Below the pieces are notes generated by a model. That model was not told the DNA's origin. It made no database searches and saw nothing but the letters and a program-made list of their open reading frames with translations. This document shows positions 29,928 to 36,664 of a stretch of 36,664 bases of DNA, piece after piece. Source of the stretch: Gordonia asplenii. Lineage in GTDB: Bacteria; Actinomycetota; Actinomycetes; Mycobacteriales; Mycobacteriaceae. How positions within the stretch are numbered: the stretch's first letter is position 1; each line of letters opens with the position of its first letter. The DNA lies in the NCBI RefSeq assembly GCF_012933505.1, contig NZ_JABBNB010000047.1:1-36664 (forward strand), written 5' to 3'. The position numbers and the translations under genes were made by a program.

Positions 29928-32656
29928 CACGCCTGCTTCGCCAGCTCGATCGCGGCCCAGACGCGCTCGGGATTCATCGGCAGTCGGTACGGCCGCGCGC
30001 CCACCGCGTCGGTGATCGCATTGGCCATCGCCGGGGCGACCGGATTGTACGGCGACTCGCTCATCGACTTGGCACCGAACGGGCCCAATTCGTCGTAGGT
30101 GTCGGCGAAGAACACCTGTGTCTCCGGCACGTCGGCGACCTGCGGAATGTGATAGTTGCGCAGCGTGTCGGTCTGCACCACGCCGTCGGTGACGACGATC
30201 TCCTCGTACAGCGCCGAGCCGAGCGCCTGCACCACGCCGCCCTCGACCTGACCACGGCACTGTTGCGGATTCACCACGACGCCGGCGTCGGCGGCCTGCA
30301 CCGACTGCACCACTCGCACCTCGCCGGTCGCCGGGTGCACCGCGACGCGGAACGCTTGGACGTTGAACGCCGCCGACCTCGGGGTGCCGTCGTGCCGCCC
30401 GATCCCGGTCAGTTCGCCTTCGGCCGCAACATCGGCCAGCGGCACCGAGCGGTCCGCGCTGCGGGCGCAATCGCCGCGCAACTCGACGTCGGCGGCCTCG
30501 ACATCGAGCAATCGTGCTGCGGCACAGACGATCTCCGAACGCAGTGCCGTCGCGGCCCGTTGCAGGGCCAGGCCCGCGACGACCGTCCCGGCCGACCCGA
30601 ACGCCCCGGTGTCGTGGCCCACCACGTCGGTGTCGGCCTGCACCACGACGATGTCCGACGGTTCGCAGCCGAGCACCTGCGCCGCGATCTGCGCATGCAC
30701 CGTCGCCGTCCCGTTGCCGAATTCCGCCGTGCCGACCGCGACGCGGTAGTGACCGTCGGCGTCGAGATATGCTGCGGCGTCGGCGAAATGGCCGCGCGGC
30801 GGGATCGTGGCGATCATCCCCATCGCCATGCCCTCACCGATCCGCCATCCGGCGGCGGCGAGTCGTGCTCCGTCGCGCCCGGGTTCGTCACGTCCCGCGA
30901 CGAGCGCCGCCTTCGCCGCATCGAGGCACTGATCGAGTCCATAGCTGCCGAAGCCCAGATCGCCTTCCTCCACTTCCCAGCAGACGAAATCATCGCCCGG
31001 CCGCACTGCGTTGCGGCGGCGGAACTCGAACGGATCGACGGCGCAGCGCGCGGCGAGTTGATCCATCGCGGACTCGACCGCGAACTGAACCTGACCGAGC
31101 CCGTACCCGCGGAACGCGCCCGACGGAATGTTGTTGGTGTAGACCGCTTGTGCGTCGACCCGCTTGTTGTCGGCGCGGTAGAGCGAGACCGACTCGTTGC
31201 AGGCGTGGAACATCACCCCCGGGCTGTGGTTGCCGTAGGCGCCCGCATCGGACAGCACGTCGATTGCCAGCGCCGTCAACGTGCCGTCGGCGTCGGCGGC
31301 CGCGTTGACGGTGATCTTCATCGGATGGCGGCACGGTGCGATGGTGAACTGATCGCTGCGACTGAATTCGTACGACGCCGGCCGGCCGGTCCGCAGGACC
31401 GCCATCGTGACCAGGTCCTCCACCAGCAACTCCTGCTTGCCGCCGAATCCGCCGCCGACTCGCGGGGCGAAGACGCGCACCTGCTCCCGCGAAAGGCCGA
31501 AGATGTGACAGAGTTCGTTGCGGGTCAGGTAGGGCACCTGGGTACTCGACCGAATGACCAACCGGCCCAATTCATCTCGCCAGCCCACCGCGCAGTGGGT
31601 CTCCAGGTGGGCGTGTTGGACCCGCTGGGTCTGCCAGGTGCCGCTGACCGTCGAACCGCCCGACCCCCGGGCGGCGTCCATCGCCGCGGCGACGTCACCG
31701 ACCTCGCCGTGCACTTCGGCGACCAGGTTGCGCTCCGGTGCGGCGATGCGAGCCGACGCGTCCTTGTCACCGTGCAGCGCATACGCTCCCGGTCGACGCG
31801 CCTGTTCGGGGTCGAAAACCGCTGGCAGCAACTCGTATTCGACGTCGATCAAGGTCAGCGCCCGGGCCGCTGTCTGCGGGGTGTCGGCGACCACCGCGGC
31901 CACCCGTTGCCCGACGAATCGCAGAACCCGGTCGAAGACGAGGGTGTCGTCCGGGTCGTCGGTGCGGAATTCGTGGCGGCCGGTGGAGAACGGCACGCCG
32001 GGATCGTCGCGGTAGGTGAATACCGCCCGCACGCCGTCGAGCCGCTCCGCGCGTTCGGTGTCGATTCGCAGAATGCGCGCCGACGGATGCGGACTGCCGA
32101 GCACCGCGATGGATCCGGTGTCCGCCGGGAGCTCGTCCATGGTGTAGCGCTGCGCACCGGTGAGCACGTCGCGTCCGGCCGGAGCGGAAACCGAACGGCC
32201 GAAAGGCTTTTCGGCGCACTTCGTGGCGGCGTCGAGTATCGGTGCGCCGTTGAGTGCGGCGACGATCGGCCGATAGCCGGTGCAGCGGCAGAGGTTGCCC
32301 TTCATCGACTGCGGTAGGTCGGCCAGCTCCGCGGCGTCGAGTTGCGTTGCGGTGACTAGCATTCCGGCCGAGCAGAATCCGCACTGGAAGCCGGCGTGGT
32401 CGATGAAACGCTGGCGCAGGTCGTCGGCTCGCGGTGACTTCAGTCCCGCAACGGTGGTGACCTCGGCGTCGGCGACCCGGTGTGCCGGGACGATGCACGA
32501 GTGCCGCGCGGTGCCGTCGACGAGTACCGAGCATGCGCCGCAATCGCCTGCGTCGCAACCCTTTTTGACCTCGACGTTGCCGTTCTCGCGCAGATACGTC
32601 CGAAGGCATTGCCCGGGACGGGCCGCGACGTCGATCGTGCGACCGTTGACTTTCAT
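29927..32656 (-). CDS. Xanthine dehydrogenase-type molybdenum hydroxylase, fused 2Fe-2S and molybdopterin subunit
   Basis: A 909-residue fusion. Residues 1-70 hold a plant-type 2Fe-2S cluster (C34, C39, C42, C54) and 75-140 the second cluster (C92, C95, C123, C125). The molybdopterin part follows, with PRVGGGFGGKQ, SGAFRGYGLGQVQF (the Arg seen in purine-oxidising enzymes) and near the end AKSMSESPYNPVAPAMANAI, carrying the candidate catalytic Glu. Length and order match the one-chain aldehyde oxidoreductase of Desulfovibrio, but here a separate FAD subunit is encoded upstream. With guanine deaminase, xanthine to urate is the likely reaction; another N-heterocycle is possible. ATG 32656 overlaps the FAD gene in ATGA. 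Confidence 0.9.
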   Translation of the reverse strand: MKVNGRTIDVAARPGQCLRTYLRENGNVEVKKGCDAGDCGACSVLVDGTARHSCIVPAHRVADAEVTTVAGLKSPRADDLRQRFIDHAGFQCGFCSAGMLVTATQLDAAELADLPQSMKGNLCRCTGYRPIVAALNGAPILDAATKCAEKPFGRSVSAPAGRDVLTGAQRYTMDELPADTGSIAVLGSPHPSARILRIDTERAERLDGVRAVFTYRDDPGVPFSTGRHEFRTDDPDDTLVFDRVLRFVGQRVAAVVADTPQTAARALTLIDVEYELLPAVFDPEQARRPGAYALHGDKDASARIAAPERNLVAEVHGEVGDVAAAMDAARGSGGSTVSGTWQTQRVQHAHLETHCAVGWRDELGRLVIRSSTQVPYLTRNELCHIFGLSREQVRVFAPRVGGGFGGKQELLVEDLVTMAVLRTGRPASYEFSRSDQFTIAPCRHPMKITVNAAADADGTLTALAIDVLSDAGAYGNHSPGVMFHACNESVSLYRADNKRVDAQAVYTNNIPSGAFRGYGLGQVQFAVESAMDQLAARCAVDPFEFRRRNAVRPGDDFVCWEVEEGDLGFGSYGLDQCLDAAKAALVAGRDEPGRDGARLAAAGWRIGEGMAMGMIATIPPRGHFADAAAYLDADGHYRVAVGTAEFGNGTATVHAQIAAQVLGCEPSDIVVVQADTDVVGHDTGAFGSAGTVVAGLALQRAATALRSEIVCAAARLLDVEAADVELRGDCARSADRSVPLADVAAEGELTGIGRHDGTPRSAAFNVQAFRVAVHPATGEVRVVQSVQAADAGVVVNPQQCRGQVEGGVVQALGSALYEEIVVTDGVVQTDTLRNYHIPQVADVPETQVFFADTYDELGPFGAKSMSESPYNPVAPAMANAITDAVGARPYRLPMNPERVWAAIELAKQA

Positions 32657-33462
32657 GACGCCAACTCCGCGACCACTTCGGCCGCCAGATGCCCGGTGAC
32701 CGCGCGGCGCCAATCGGCCTTGCCGTGCGCGTCGTCGTGGTACTCGTGCGGTGCGATCGCCGCGACGGCCGACAGCGCGGTCGGCGCGTCGGGCGCGTCG
32801 ATCACGATCGGCCGCCTGGTCCCGGCGCTCACCGTGACCGTCAGGCCGGCCGCACCGTCACTTCGACCGCGGGCGATCACGATGGCCCCCGACCGGCCGA
32901 GTGGTGCGTAGGCGACTTTGCGCAGCGCAGTCGGTTCGGTCAGTGCGGCGACGGGCAGTCGGATGGCGCGCAGCACATCACCCGGTTGCAACGCGGTCAC
33001 CCCGACGTCGGTGACGAAATCGCTTATGCCACAGTACTCTTCACTACCGTCGGCACGCCAGATCACCGCTTGGCCGGCCAGCGCCGCGCATAGCGAGATC
33101 ATCGCGCCGGCCGGAAATCCGAGGCAGATGTTGCCGCCCACGGTGGCCGTCCGCCAGATCTTCGACGAGGCGAGCAGCGCGCGGGCGCACTGCCCGAACA
33201 GCGGTGCCGCGCGCCAGGCGGCCGGGTAGTCGCCGGTGATGAGCTTCTCGATGGTGCAGGTCGCCGCGATCTCGAGGCCGTCGTCGTCGATGGTGAGGTC
33301 GGGCCAGCCCATCGTCGACAGATCGATCAGCCTCGTCGTCGTCGGCTGCGGTTGACTGAACAACCAGGTGCCGCCGGCGACCAATGCGTCGCTCGCTGCC
33401 AGTCCGGTGAGGTCCTGTCGCGTTCGAGCGGGTACCCAGTCGTCGATCATGTGCAGGTCCAT
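32653..33462 (-). CDS. Molybdenum hydroxylase FAD-binding subunit
   Basis: A 269-residue FAD subunit (PCMH type, CO-dehydrogenase/xanthine-dehydrogenase medium chain). Pyrophosphate-binding blocks are ALVAGGTWLFSQPQP (about 26-40) and RTATVGGNICLGFPAGAM (104-121). The C-terminal half has the CO_deh_flav_C layout, VAYAPLGRSGAIVIARG. It would take electrons from the 2Fe-2S clusters of the large subunit and pass them to an acceptor. The start at ATG 33462 has GAAGGG 9 nt upstream; a second ATG is four codons in. It follows the mocA-like gene after 106 bp, the longest gap in the operon, which could hold an internal promoter. Confidence 0.88.
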   Translation of the reverse strand: MDLHMIDDWVPARTRQDLTGLAASDALVAGGTWLFSQPQPTTTRLIDLSTMGWPDLTIDDDGLEIAATCTIEKLITGDYPAAWRAAPLFGQCARALLASSKIWRTATVGGNICLGFPAGAMISLCAALAGQAVIWRADGSEEYCGISDFVTDVGVTALQPGDVLRAIRLPVAALTEPTALRKVAYAPLGRSGAIVIARGRSDGAAGLTVTVSAGTRRPIVIDAPDAPTALSAVAAIAPHEYHDDAHGKADWRRAVTGHLAAEVVAELAS

Positions 33463-33568
33463 CGATGTCGACCCTTCGTCGGACAGCTTCGGCCACTTCA
33501 GGTTCGCCTCGATCGCGCGTCAGCGTTGCGGTTTCCGCGAAGTTTCCGGCAAAAAGAGGTCGATTGAA

Positions 33569-34153
33569 CTACGCCGTCGGGGTGTCTTGATCTTCGCCGC
33601 TCGCCCACTGCCCGCATTCGACGTAGGTGACCGTATTCTCCGCGAGGTACGGGCCCGCGCCGACGTCGCCGGTCAACCGTTGCGACACGCGCCCGAAGTG
33701 GTTGGCGCCGAGGAACACCGGATGACCGGGTCGGGCCGCATAGGTCGCCCGGACCAGGGCATCGGAGCGCCTGCGCGACGCCGCCAGCACTGCCGCGACG
33801 ACGCGGTGGTCGACGTCGGGCAGGTCGACGAGATGGATGACGGCCCCGGCGACGTCGGGCGCGAGCTGAGTCAGACTGGCACGCAGCGACTCGCCGACGC
33901 CGAGTGCCCAACGCTCGACGACGAGCGGTCGTGCGGGCGGCGGCACCGCCACGATCGCCGCGCCGAGCGCGACGAACACCTCGTCGCAGCCGCCGAGATC
34001 GAGCGCGCGTACCGCGTTCTCCAGCCAGAGTCCTTCCGCGGCAAGAACCTTCGGCATTCCGTACCGACGGCCGGCACCCGCGGCGAGCACGATGCCCGCG
34101 ACTCGTGCCCCACCTACGTCGAGCCCGGCGCCGCTACCTACTCGGGAAGCCAC
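33569..34153 (-). CDS. MocA-like molybdenum cofactor nucleotidyltransferase
   Basis: A MobA-like NTP transferase of 194 residues from GTG 34153, or 206 from ATG 34189. The nucleotide-binding loop is GIVLAAGAGRRYGMPKVL. Further blocks are GVGESLRASL, HLVDLPDVDHRVV with the metal-binding Asp pair, and RPGHPVFLGANHFGRV. Family members attach CMP or GMP to molybdopterin; those next to xanthine-dehydrogenase genes usually make the cytosine form, which fits this operon. The frame begins inside the 3' end of the HMG-CoA-lyase-like gene (overlap about 20 bp or 56 bp by start), so the two are coupled. The start is uncertain. Confidence 0.83.
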   Translation of the reverse strand: MASRVGSGAGLDVGGARVAGIVLAAGAGRRYGMPKVLAAEGLWLENAVRALDLGGCDEVFVALGAAIVAVPPPARPLVVERWALGVGESLRASLTQLAPDVAGAVIHLVDLPDVDHRVVAAVLAASRRRSDALVRATYAARPGHPVFLGANHFGRVSQRLTGDVGAGPYLAENTVTYVECGQWASGEDQDTPTA

Positions 34154-35033
34154 CCGCCCTGCCCAACTGCCCTGGAACGTCCTTCGCAAGCGCGACGCCC
34201 AACCAATCAGCCGCCTTGATCAACACATCCATGTCCACGCCGGTCTCAATTCCACTGCGGCCCAACATGTAGATCAGATCCTCCGAGGCGATGTTCCCGG
34301 TCGCGGCCGGTGCGAACGGACATCCGCCGAATCCGCCGATGCTCGCATCCAGCGCCGTTGCTCCGACGTCGAGGGCGGTGAGCGCGTTCGCGTACCCGGT
34401 GTTGCGGGTGTTGTGAAAATGCCAGCGCTGCGGAACGCCGGGCGCCTCCTCCGACGCGAGGGCCGCCAGCGCCCGAACCTGAGCAGGCACTCCGACGCCG
34501 ATGGTGTCGGCGAGCGCGATCTCGTCGGGCGCCGAGCCTGCGACCAACTGTGCGATGATCTCGCCGATCCACGACGCCTTCACCTCTCCGCTGAACGGGC
34601 ATCCGAACGATGTCGCGATGGTCACCGTTGTGAACGCGCCCGCCGCACGGGCGTCGCGCACGATGTCGACGGCGGCCGAAATGCCTTCTGCCACACTGCA
34701 ACCCTGGTTGCGCTGACTGAACTCTTCGGTCGACACCACCACGACGTTGACTTCGTCGACCCCCGACTGCAACGCCCGATCGAGCCCGCGCCGATTGAGT
34801 ACCAGCCCGATGTAGGACACGTCCGCGCGCCGAGGCACCGCCGCCATCACCTCTTCGGCGCCGGCCATCTGCGGAACTCGCTTCGGGTTGACGAAGCTCA
34901 CCGCCTCGATGCGGCGCACCCCGGCGTCGACGGCGCGCGTGATCAATTCGACCTTCTCCTCCACGCGCAGGGTCTTGTTCTCGTTCTGCAGACCGTCGCG
35001 CGGACCGACTTCCACCAGGTGCACCGAAGACAT
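34134..35033 (-). CDS. Hydroxymethylglutaryl-CoA lyase-like enzyme
   Basis: A 299-residue TIM-barrel enzyme of the HMG-CoA lyase/DRE-TIM family. The entry motif is VGPRDGLQNE (9-18), followed by EAVSFVNPKRVPQMA, metal-ligand histidines 205 and 207 in WHFHNTRNTG, and the catalytic cysteine loop GGFGGCPFAPAATGN (Cys238). The classic reaction splits HMG-CoA to acetoacetate and acetyl-CoA in leucine degradation. Nothing else for leucine degradation is nearby, and it heads a molybdenum-hydroxylase operon, so a different acyl-CoA substrate is possible. The start ATG 35033 has GGAGG only one base away; GTG 35048 is an alternative. Confidence 0.85.
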   Translation of the reverse strand: MSSVHLVEVGPRDGLQNENKTLRVEEKVELITRAVDAGVRRIEAVSFVNPKRVPQMAGAEEVMAAVPRRADVSYIGLVLNRRGLDRALQSGVDEVNVVVVSTEEFSQRNQGCSVAEGISAAVDIVRDARAAGAFTTVTIATSFGCPFSGEVKASWIGEIIAQLVAGSAPDEIALADTIGVGVPAQVRALAALASEEAPGVPQRWHFHNTRNTGYANALTALDVGATALDASIGGFGGCPFAPAATGNIASEDLIYMLGRSGIETGVDMDVLIKAADWLGVALAKDVPGQLGRAGGFPSR

Positions 35034-35100
35034 TCCTCCATGCTGCACCCATCCGCAGTATCGGCGTCGACTGGGTGATGCACAGAATCCTCTGCTGAAC

Positions 35101-35165
35101 TCTGTCGATACTGGAGTCCGTAAGGGCAATCTGCCCTTGGTGACCTGCTATCGTGCGGATTTCAG
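35101..35165 (+). repeat. 65-bp hairpin element, copy B
   Basis: AAGGGCA (35122-35128) pairs with TGCCCTT (35132-35138) around ATC, and CGATA (35106-35110) with TATCG (35149-35153) outside it; the dyad centres differ by half a base. It ends GATTTCAG like copy A at 22401-22465. It lies between the operon's first gene (-) and the 35228 gene (+), so it could be in either leader. Confidence 0.6.
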
Positions 35166-35227
35166 ACGCCAGACGGACCGCCACACCGTCCAACCCACCG
35201 GGAATCAACCACCTGAGTGAAAAGCGA

Positions 35228-36079
35228 ATGGAACCGTTCGACGCCGCGCTGCGTCCAATAACCATGCCCCGCCTCAGTCCACCGTCCGACGATCAGGCGC
35301 GCTTCCACGCCGACTATCTCGAACGCATACCCATCGCCTGGGGATGGGATCTGGTAGCCGACATTCCGCTGCCACCGTTTCGCTCGCGCTCCGAGTTCGA
35401 CCGATTCCTGACCCATCTGCGCGAGCACGTCGCGCGGTCGACGAAGGCGACGTCGGCGCGCAGTATGGCGGTGGTGTCGGAGGTCATCGACGAGGCACGC
35501 ACCCGACGTCGGCCTCGACGCGAGATCCCCTTGACCGCAACCGAACTCGCTGCGACGTTCATCGTCAACTTCCCGGCGCCATGGACCGTGCCCACACTCG
35601 CGGCGGCGCTGCGCGGTGCAGGCACGACGATGACTCTCGACGCCGCCGACCGGTGGACGCTCGTCGGGCCACCGCGGATCATGGCTCGACCGACGCCGGA
35701 AGGTGGTTGGCATACAACAGTTTTCGATGATAAGCGGCGGCGGCGTTGTCTGCTCGACGACCGCGAGTTCGTCATCCTGGTGATGCAGCACCACTTGCAG
35801 CTGGGCCAGTCACCGGCGCCGTGCCCACTGGGCTGGGCGCTGGGGACGCGGGAACTGACGAGAGCGATCCCGCGTGCCATCGCGAGTAGGCTCACCGATG
35901 GTCGCCGCGGTCTCACCGCCGAACACGCCGAATGGATTGCGCACCAGGCTATCTGCTATGCCGCCGACCCGATGTCGGTGAGCCCCGCCGACATCGCCGA
36001 ACTACGCAGGCTGCGAGCCCTGTCGTCGGCGCAGGCGCGAACAGATCGGATGGCACGGATGAGCGACCGATCGGCGTAG
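35228..36079 (+). CDS. Protein of unknown function
   Basis: A 283-residue soluble protein that I do not recognise. It starts MEPFDAALRPITMPRLSPPS; an acidic, aromatic stretch (HADYLERIPIAWGWDLVADI) is followed by a basic helix-rich region (RSEFDRFLTHLREHVARST ... ARTRRRPRREIPLT), a central domain with FIVNFPAPWTVPTLAAALRG and a C-terminal helical part. No signal peptide or membrane helix is seen. ATG 35228 is preferred; the frame is open from 35153, but those 25 residues lie over copy B of the hairpin element. It is divergent from the operon, 194 bp from its first start, so a regulatory link is possible but unproven. Confidence 0.6.
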   Translation: MEPFDAALRPITMPRLSPPSDDQARFHADYLERIPIAWGWDLVADIPLPPFRSRSEFDRFLTHLREHVARSTKATSARSMAVVSEVIDEARTRRRPRREIPLTATELAATFIVNFPAPWTVPTLAAALRGAGTTMTLDAADRWTLVGPPRIMARPTPEGGWHTTVFDDKRRRRCLLDDREFVILVMQHHLQLGQSPAPCPLGWALGTRELTRAIPRAIASRLTDGRRGLTAEHAEWIAHQAICYAADPMSVSPADIAELRRLRALSSAQARTDRMARMSDRSA

Positions 36080-36111
36080 GGGTAGGGACGGGTGTTCGAG
36101 GTGACTTTCCT

Positions 36112-36392
36112 GCACCTCGAGCGCCGAAGCGGGGCACGGGCTTCACCTCCCGCTCCTCGAGTGCCGAAGCGACGCGCGAGCTTGACCTCCCGCTCCCCGA
36201 CTGCCGAAGCGAGGCGCGAGCGTCACCTCCCGCTCCCCGAGCGCCGAAGCGACGCGCGGACTTCACCTCCCGCTCCCCGACTGCCGAAGCGACGCGCGAG
36301 CGTCACCTCCCGCTCCCCGACTGCCGAAGCGACGCGCGGACTTCACCTCCCGCTCCCCGAGTGCCGAAGCGAGGAACGAGCTTCGGTGTAAC
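36112..36392 (+). repeat. 40-bp tandem repeat array, about seven units
   Basis: CCTCCCGCTCC recurs at 36146, 36186, 36226, 36266, 36306 and 36346 (36146 with one T), exactly every 40 bp. The partner segment GCCGAAGCG is offset by a constant amount, and a divergent first unit starts at about 36112. Units alternate between GAGCGT, GAGCTT and GGACTT at one position. The array ends GAGCTTCGGTGTAACGAG, the same tail as at 7752-7769. Confidence 0.88.
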
Positions 36393-36664
36393 GAGGGGTC
36401 TGGTGAGACGAGGAATCTGACGTGACCCCGAGACTTGTTGGTGGCGTTCTACTTTCGTGATCCCAGGCGGTGTGGTTATTACCCGACTTCAGGCGGCGGA
36501 TGGCGCGGCTCGCCGCCCGAGCGATGCGCAGCCGGTGTGTGCAGTGCCAAGTGAGCGTGTGACTCGAAATGAACGCGGTGAGCAACTACGGTTCCAACGG
36601 GCGACGGCTGCTCGCCTGCCGGGAACGGGGGTTGGCTTGGGTTCTTTGTCTCACCAGCCCCCTC
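36393..36664. mobile_element. Putative MITE or decayed insertion sequence with 17-bp inverted ends
   Basis: GAGGGGTCTGGTGAGAC (36393-36409) and the complement of 36648-36664 (GAGGGGGCTGGTGAGAC) match at 16 of 17 positions. The inside has no long frame. On the - strand a stretch reading LTAFISSHTLTWHCTHRLRI, then ARAASRAIRRL, is Arg-rich like some transposase C-termini, but it is closed upstream by a TAG. The element may extend past the window end. Confidence 0.5.

Larger units (their letters stand above)
36080..36664. other. Gene-free right edge: tandem repeats and a repeat-bounded element
   Basis: After the stop of the 35228 gene there is a short spacer, seven 40-bp tandem repeats (36112-36392) and a 272-bp segment with inverted ends (36393-36664). 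Open frames inside the repeats are by-products of their composition: 40 is not a multiple of 3, so the phase shifts every unit. Confidence 0.75.

Noticed and set aside
29888..32317. 809-codon + strand frame opposite the molybdenum hydroxylase
   Set aside because: Composition (Arg/His/Asp/Val-rich, low complexity) is that of an antisense shadow; both 2Fe-2S clusters and Mo motifs are on the - strand.
36112..36392. CRISPR array
   Set aside because: The whole 40-bp unit is conserved, so there are no unique spacers, and no cas genes are present.
36343..36585. Intact transposase gene at the right edge
   Set aside because: The frame is closed upstream by TAG, runs into the tandem repeats and shows no catalytic motif; at most a decayed remnant.

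Overview
The window is high-GC DNA with strong G/C third-position bias, lipobox-type secreted proteins and dense ATGA-type gene overlaps. The gene set DUF402 / coaE-grpB / rpsA / polA / pdtaR is in the order I recall from the Mycobacterium tuberculosis Rv1632c-Rv1626 region. This points to a mycolic-acid actinomycete (Mycobacteriales). The intergenic repeats built on GGTTGAGC...GTCGAAACC resemble ones I associate with Gordonia and relatives; the genus is an inference.

Left part (1-21.3 kb): a conserved housekeeping backbone with transport operons inserted. Order: repeats; a DUF402 gene (+); coaE fused to GrpB (-); a DUF2332 gene (+); repeats; rpsA (-); a divergent + strand run of a DUF4189 membrane protein, a 2H phosphoesterase and a methyltransferase; a non-coding stretch rich in dyads; a four-gene - strand operon (polar amino acid ABC transporter plus an isocitrate/isopropylmalate-type dehydrogenase); polA (-); the branched-chain amino acid operon livKHMGF (-); pdtaR, an ANTAR antiterminator (-); and a 74-nt tRNA-Leu(CAA) (+) with its own terminator.

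Middle (21.3-22.9 kb): a patchy segment with a small reading frame broken by an in-frame TGA, a lipoprotein, a 65-bp hairpin element and a ribbon-helix-helix-like gene that appears frameshifted.

Right part (22.9-35.0 kb): a tightly packed - strand accessory operon. In transcription order it holds an HMG-CoA-lyase-like enzyme, a MocA-like nucleotidyltransferase, the FAD subunit of a molybdenum hydroxylase, a fused 2Fe-2S/molybdopterin large subunit, XdhC, a BBE-type FAD oxidoreductase lacking both covalent-flavin residues, an ABM-domain membrane protein, a Bcr/CflA-type MFS transporter, guanine deaminase and a second ABM-domain membrane protein. Guanine deaminase plus xanthine dehydrogenase give guanine -> xanthine -> urate. 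No known uricase, allantoinase or purine permease is present. The FAD oxidoreductase and the two ABM membrane proteins are unassigned steps, and this is the best candidate for an undescribed pathway. Two related 65-bp hairpin elements in the same orientation bracket the operon (22401-22465 and 35101-35165).

Right edge (35.2-36.66 kb): an unrecognised + strand gene, then seven 40-bp tandem repeats, then a 272-bp segment bounded by 17-bp inverted repeats that looks like a MITE or a decayed insertion sequence.
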